A DNA stretch of 7,159 nucleotides, taken from the NCBI GenBank assembly GCA_007116195.1, contig SKIX01000167.1:1-7159 (forward strand). The letters run 5' to 3'. The position numbers were made by a program, and so were the translations under genes. This document shows, in pieces, positions 6,212 to 7,159 of the stretch (the first letter of the stretch is position 1; each line of letters opens with the position of its first letter). The stretch comes from Marinospirillum sp. GTDB lineage: Bacteria; Pseudomonadota; Gammaproteobacteria; Pseudomonadales; Halomonadaceae. The notes below the pieces were generated by a model, which was given only the letters and a program-made list of their open reading frames with translations, made no database searches and was not told the DNA's origin.

Positions 6212-6463
6212 ATGAATGCCATAAATGAACTAGGGATAGTGACCAGTAACTTAAGCGGTGTGTATTCAAGCGAGGGTGAGCAACTGGTCGTTCAAATTTA
6301 CAAACAAAAATGTGACCCTGGGTGGGTGCTTGAAGTGCAAAACACTCAGGGTGGTTCAACCTTCTGGGAAACTCTCTTCCCTAGCGATCAAGAAGCGCTG
6401 AGTGAGTTTAATAAATCACTCAAGCATCAAGGCATTTCTAGCTTTGCTGCTCACGGAATCTAA
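6212..6463 (+). CDS. Small conserved-looking protein of unknown function
   Basis: 83 aa, cytoplasmic, no signal peptide or membrane segment. It looks like one small alpha/beta domain: strands around 15-30 (GVYSSEGEQLVVQIYKQ) and 37-43 (GWVLEVQ), then STFWETLFPSDQEALSEF, leading into a C-terminal helix that ends HQGI. The pattern of a Trp-containing strand, an S/T-x-W segment and a D-Q-x-A-L helix resembles small uncharacterised proteins of marine gammaproteobacteria, but I cannot name a family. Codon use matches the neighbours. No Shine-Dalgarno sequence precedes the ATG; the 20 nt upstream are almost all A and T, which may mean A/U-rich-dependent initiation or low expression. It sits alone between topB and the receptor gene, convergent with the latter. 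Confidence 0.65.
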   Translation: MNAINELGIVTSNLSGVYSSEGEQLVVQIYKQKCDPGWVLEVQNTQGGSTFWETLFPSDQEALSEFNKSLKHQGISSFAAHGI

Positions 6464-6681
6464 AGAGCCTGTATCAACAAATTCTTTCAAACTTGGCCTG
6501 CCTACCAACAGCTCATAATGCTGCAGACGTTTTAATTGTTTAGGCTTTGATCTTGGCAAGCTACATTTATCATGTGTTCATAACTGAACGGCTTTTGATC
6601 AAGGCATTTAAGTCCTGACGGCGGTTTATAGGTCGAGGGTGGGTGAATACAAAACCATTAAACCGCACCTTAACTCCATGC
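6464..6681. other. Convergent spacer before the receptor gene end
   Basis: This 218 bp lies between two genes ending toward each other. It contains an inverted repeat GCGGTTTA (6621-6628) and TAAACCGC (6659-6666) with a 30-nt interval, just past the receptor stop codon. The loop is long and no T-run follows, so a terminator role is doubtful. No gene is supported. Confidence 0.4.
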
Positions 6682-7159
6682 CTAGGCCGAGGAATTGACT
6701 TTAAAGCGGTTAATGAGTTCGCCCAGCTTCTGTGCCGAAAGGTTGAGCTGTTCACCTCTTTGCGCCATCTGATCCGCTTCTTGCTGAGTATTGTGCCCCA
6801 AGCTAACCAGTTGGCTTAAATTATGGTTTAACTCTTCAATGCTTGCAGACTGCTGCTCAGTAGCCGATGCGATGTGGATATTCATGGTTTTAATGCCATC
6901 CATAGTCGCATTAATGGCTCTTAAGGTTTCGCCTGCCTCCTGAGCTTCACTAACACTACGACTGGTATGCTCACTAGCCTCCCGCATTGATTTGACAGTT
7001 TGCTGGATGTTGTTATGTAGCTCAGAAACTGTTTGCTGAATTTGGTCAGTCGACTCATGCGTACGCGCTGCCAAGGTGCGAACTTCATCAGCAACCACCG
7101 CAAAACCTCGTCCGGCCTCACCCGCTCGTGCCGCCTCTATCGCCGCATTAAGCGCTAAC
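6682..7159 (-). CDS. Methyl-accepting chemotaxis protein, C-terminal part (5' end outside window)
   Basis: About 158 codons are visible; the frame stays open to the window edge, so the start lies beyond it. It begins in the highly conserved signalling tip ([19 protein letters not shown] followed by [11 protein letters not shown]), which contacts CheA and CheW. It then runs as the descending arm of a long coiled coil, with methylation-helix-like Gln/Glu-rich segments such as [16 protein letters not shown], and ends FKVNSSA. There is no C-terminal NWETF-type pentapeptide, so CheR/CheB tethering is not expected. The sensor domain and any membrane segments are out of view, so the ligand is unknown. 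The internal GTG at 7098 is the Val of VVADEV, not a start. ODP proteins are linked to chemotaxis receptors in spirochaetes, so this neighbour is suggestive, but it lies 3.2 kb from pyp and past topB. Confidence 0.95.
   Translation of the reverse strand, partial: LALNAAIEAARAGEAGRGFAVVADEVRTLAARTHESTDQIQQTVSELHNNIQQTVKSMREASEHTSRSVSEAQEAGETLRAINATMDGIKTMNIHIASATEQQSASIEELNHNLSQLVSLGHNTQQEADQMAQRGEQLNLSAQKLGELINRFKVNSSA

Noticed and set aside
6621..6666. Inverted repeat GCGGTTTA/TAAACCGC as receptor terminator
   Set aside because: The 30-nt interval is long, and no T-run follows on the minus strand.
6570..6755. Leftward 61-codon frame
   Set aside because: It overlaps the end of the chemotaxis receptor in another frame and has no ribosome site or recognisable motif.
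6682..7098. Receptor fragment as a complete 138-residue gene starting at GTG
   Set aside because: The GTG encodes Val in the conserved VVADEV motif, and the frame continues with the signalling-tip motif to the window edge.

Overview
The window reads as a chromosomal segment of a free-living, probably marine or salt-loving gammaproteobacterium. The basis is a TopB closely resembling the enterobacterial enzyme, gammaproteobacterial-type signalling proteins, moderate GC content and strong Shine-Dalgarno sites. The order is a guess (Oceanospirillales or Alteromonadales-like). Nothing looks mobile: I see no transposase, integrase, tRNA, rRNA or CRISPR array.

Left part (1-3433), the most interesting region. 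Three genes read leftward with 32 and 26 bp gaps, so they look like one operon. Two are tandem paralogues of a stand-alone metallo-beta-lactamase-fold di-iron protein of the ODP/flavodiiron type, without a flavodoxin domain. The third is an HD-GYP protein whose phosphodiesterase metal site is degenerate. Divergent from this operon, across a 229 bp spacer, is a complete 125-residue photoactive yellow protein (PYP) carrying the chromophore cysteine and the known chromophore-contact residues. A blue-light sensor thus faces two putative oxygen/redox sensors and a c-di-GMP-type output protein.

Middle part (3434-5903). A 78-residue cysteine-rich, probably zinc-binding orphan is convergent with pyp and divergent from topB. 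DNA topoisomerase III (TopB, 644 aa) starts at TTG. Its catalytic tyrosine is intact, but the third acidic residue of the TOPRIM DxDxE motif is Val.

Right part (5904-7159). An AT-rich 308 bp spacer holds a possible promoter and precedes an 83-residue orphan protein. The window closes with the C-terminal part of a methyl-accepting chemotaxis protein, leftward, whose 5' end lies outside.

Working model (inference): pyp, the odp pair and the HD-GYP gene form a light plus oxygen sensory locus acting on motility or biofilm through c-di-GMP and perhaps chemotaxis receptors. No genes for making or activating the PYP chromophore (tyrosine ammonia lyase, p-coumaroyl-CoA ligase) are visible here.
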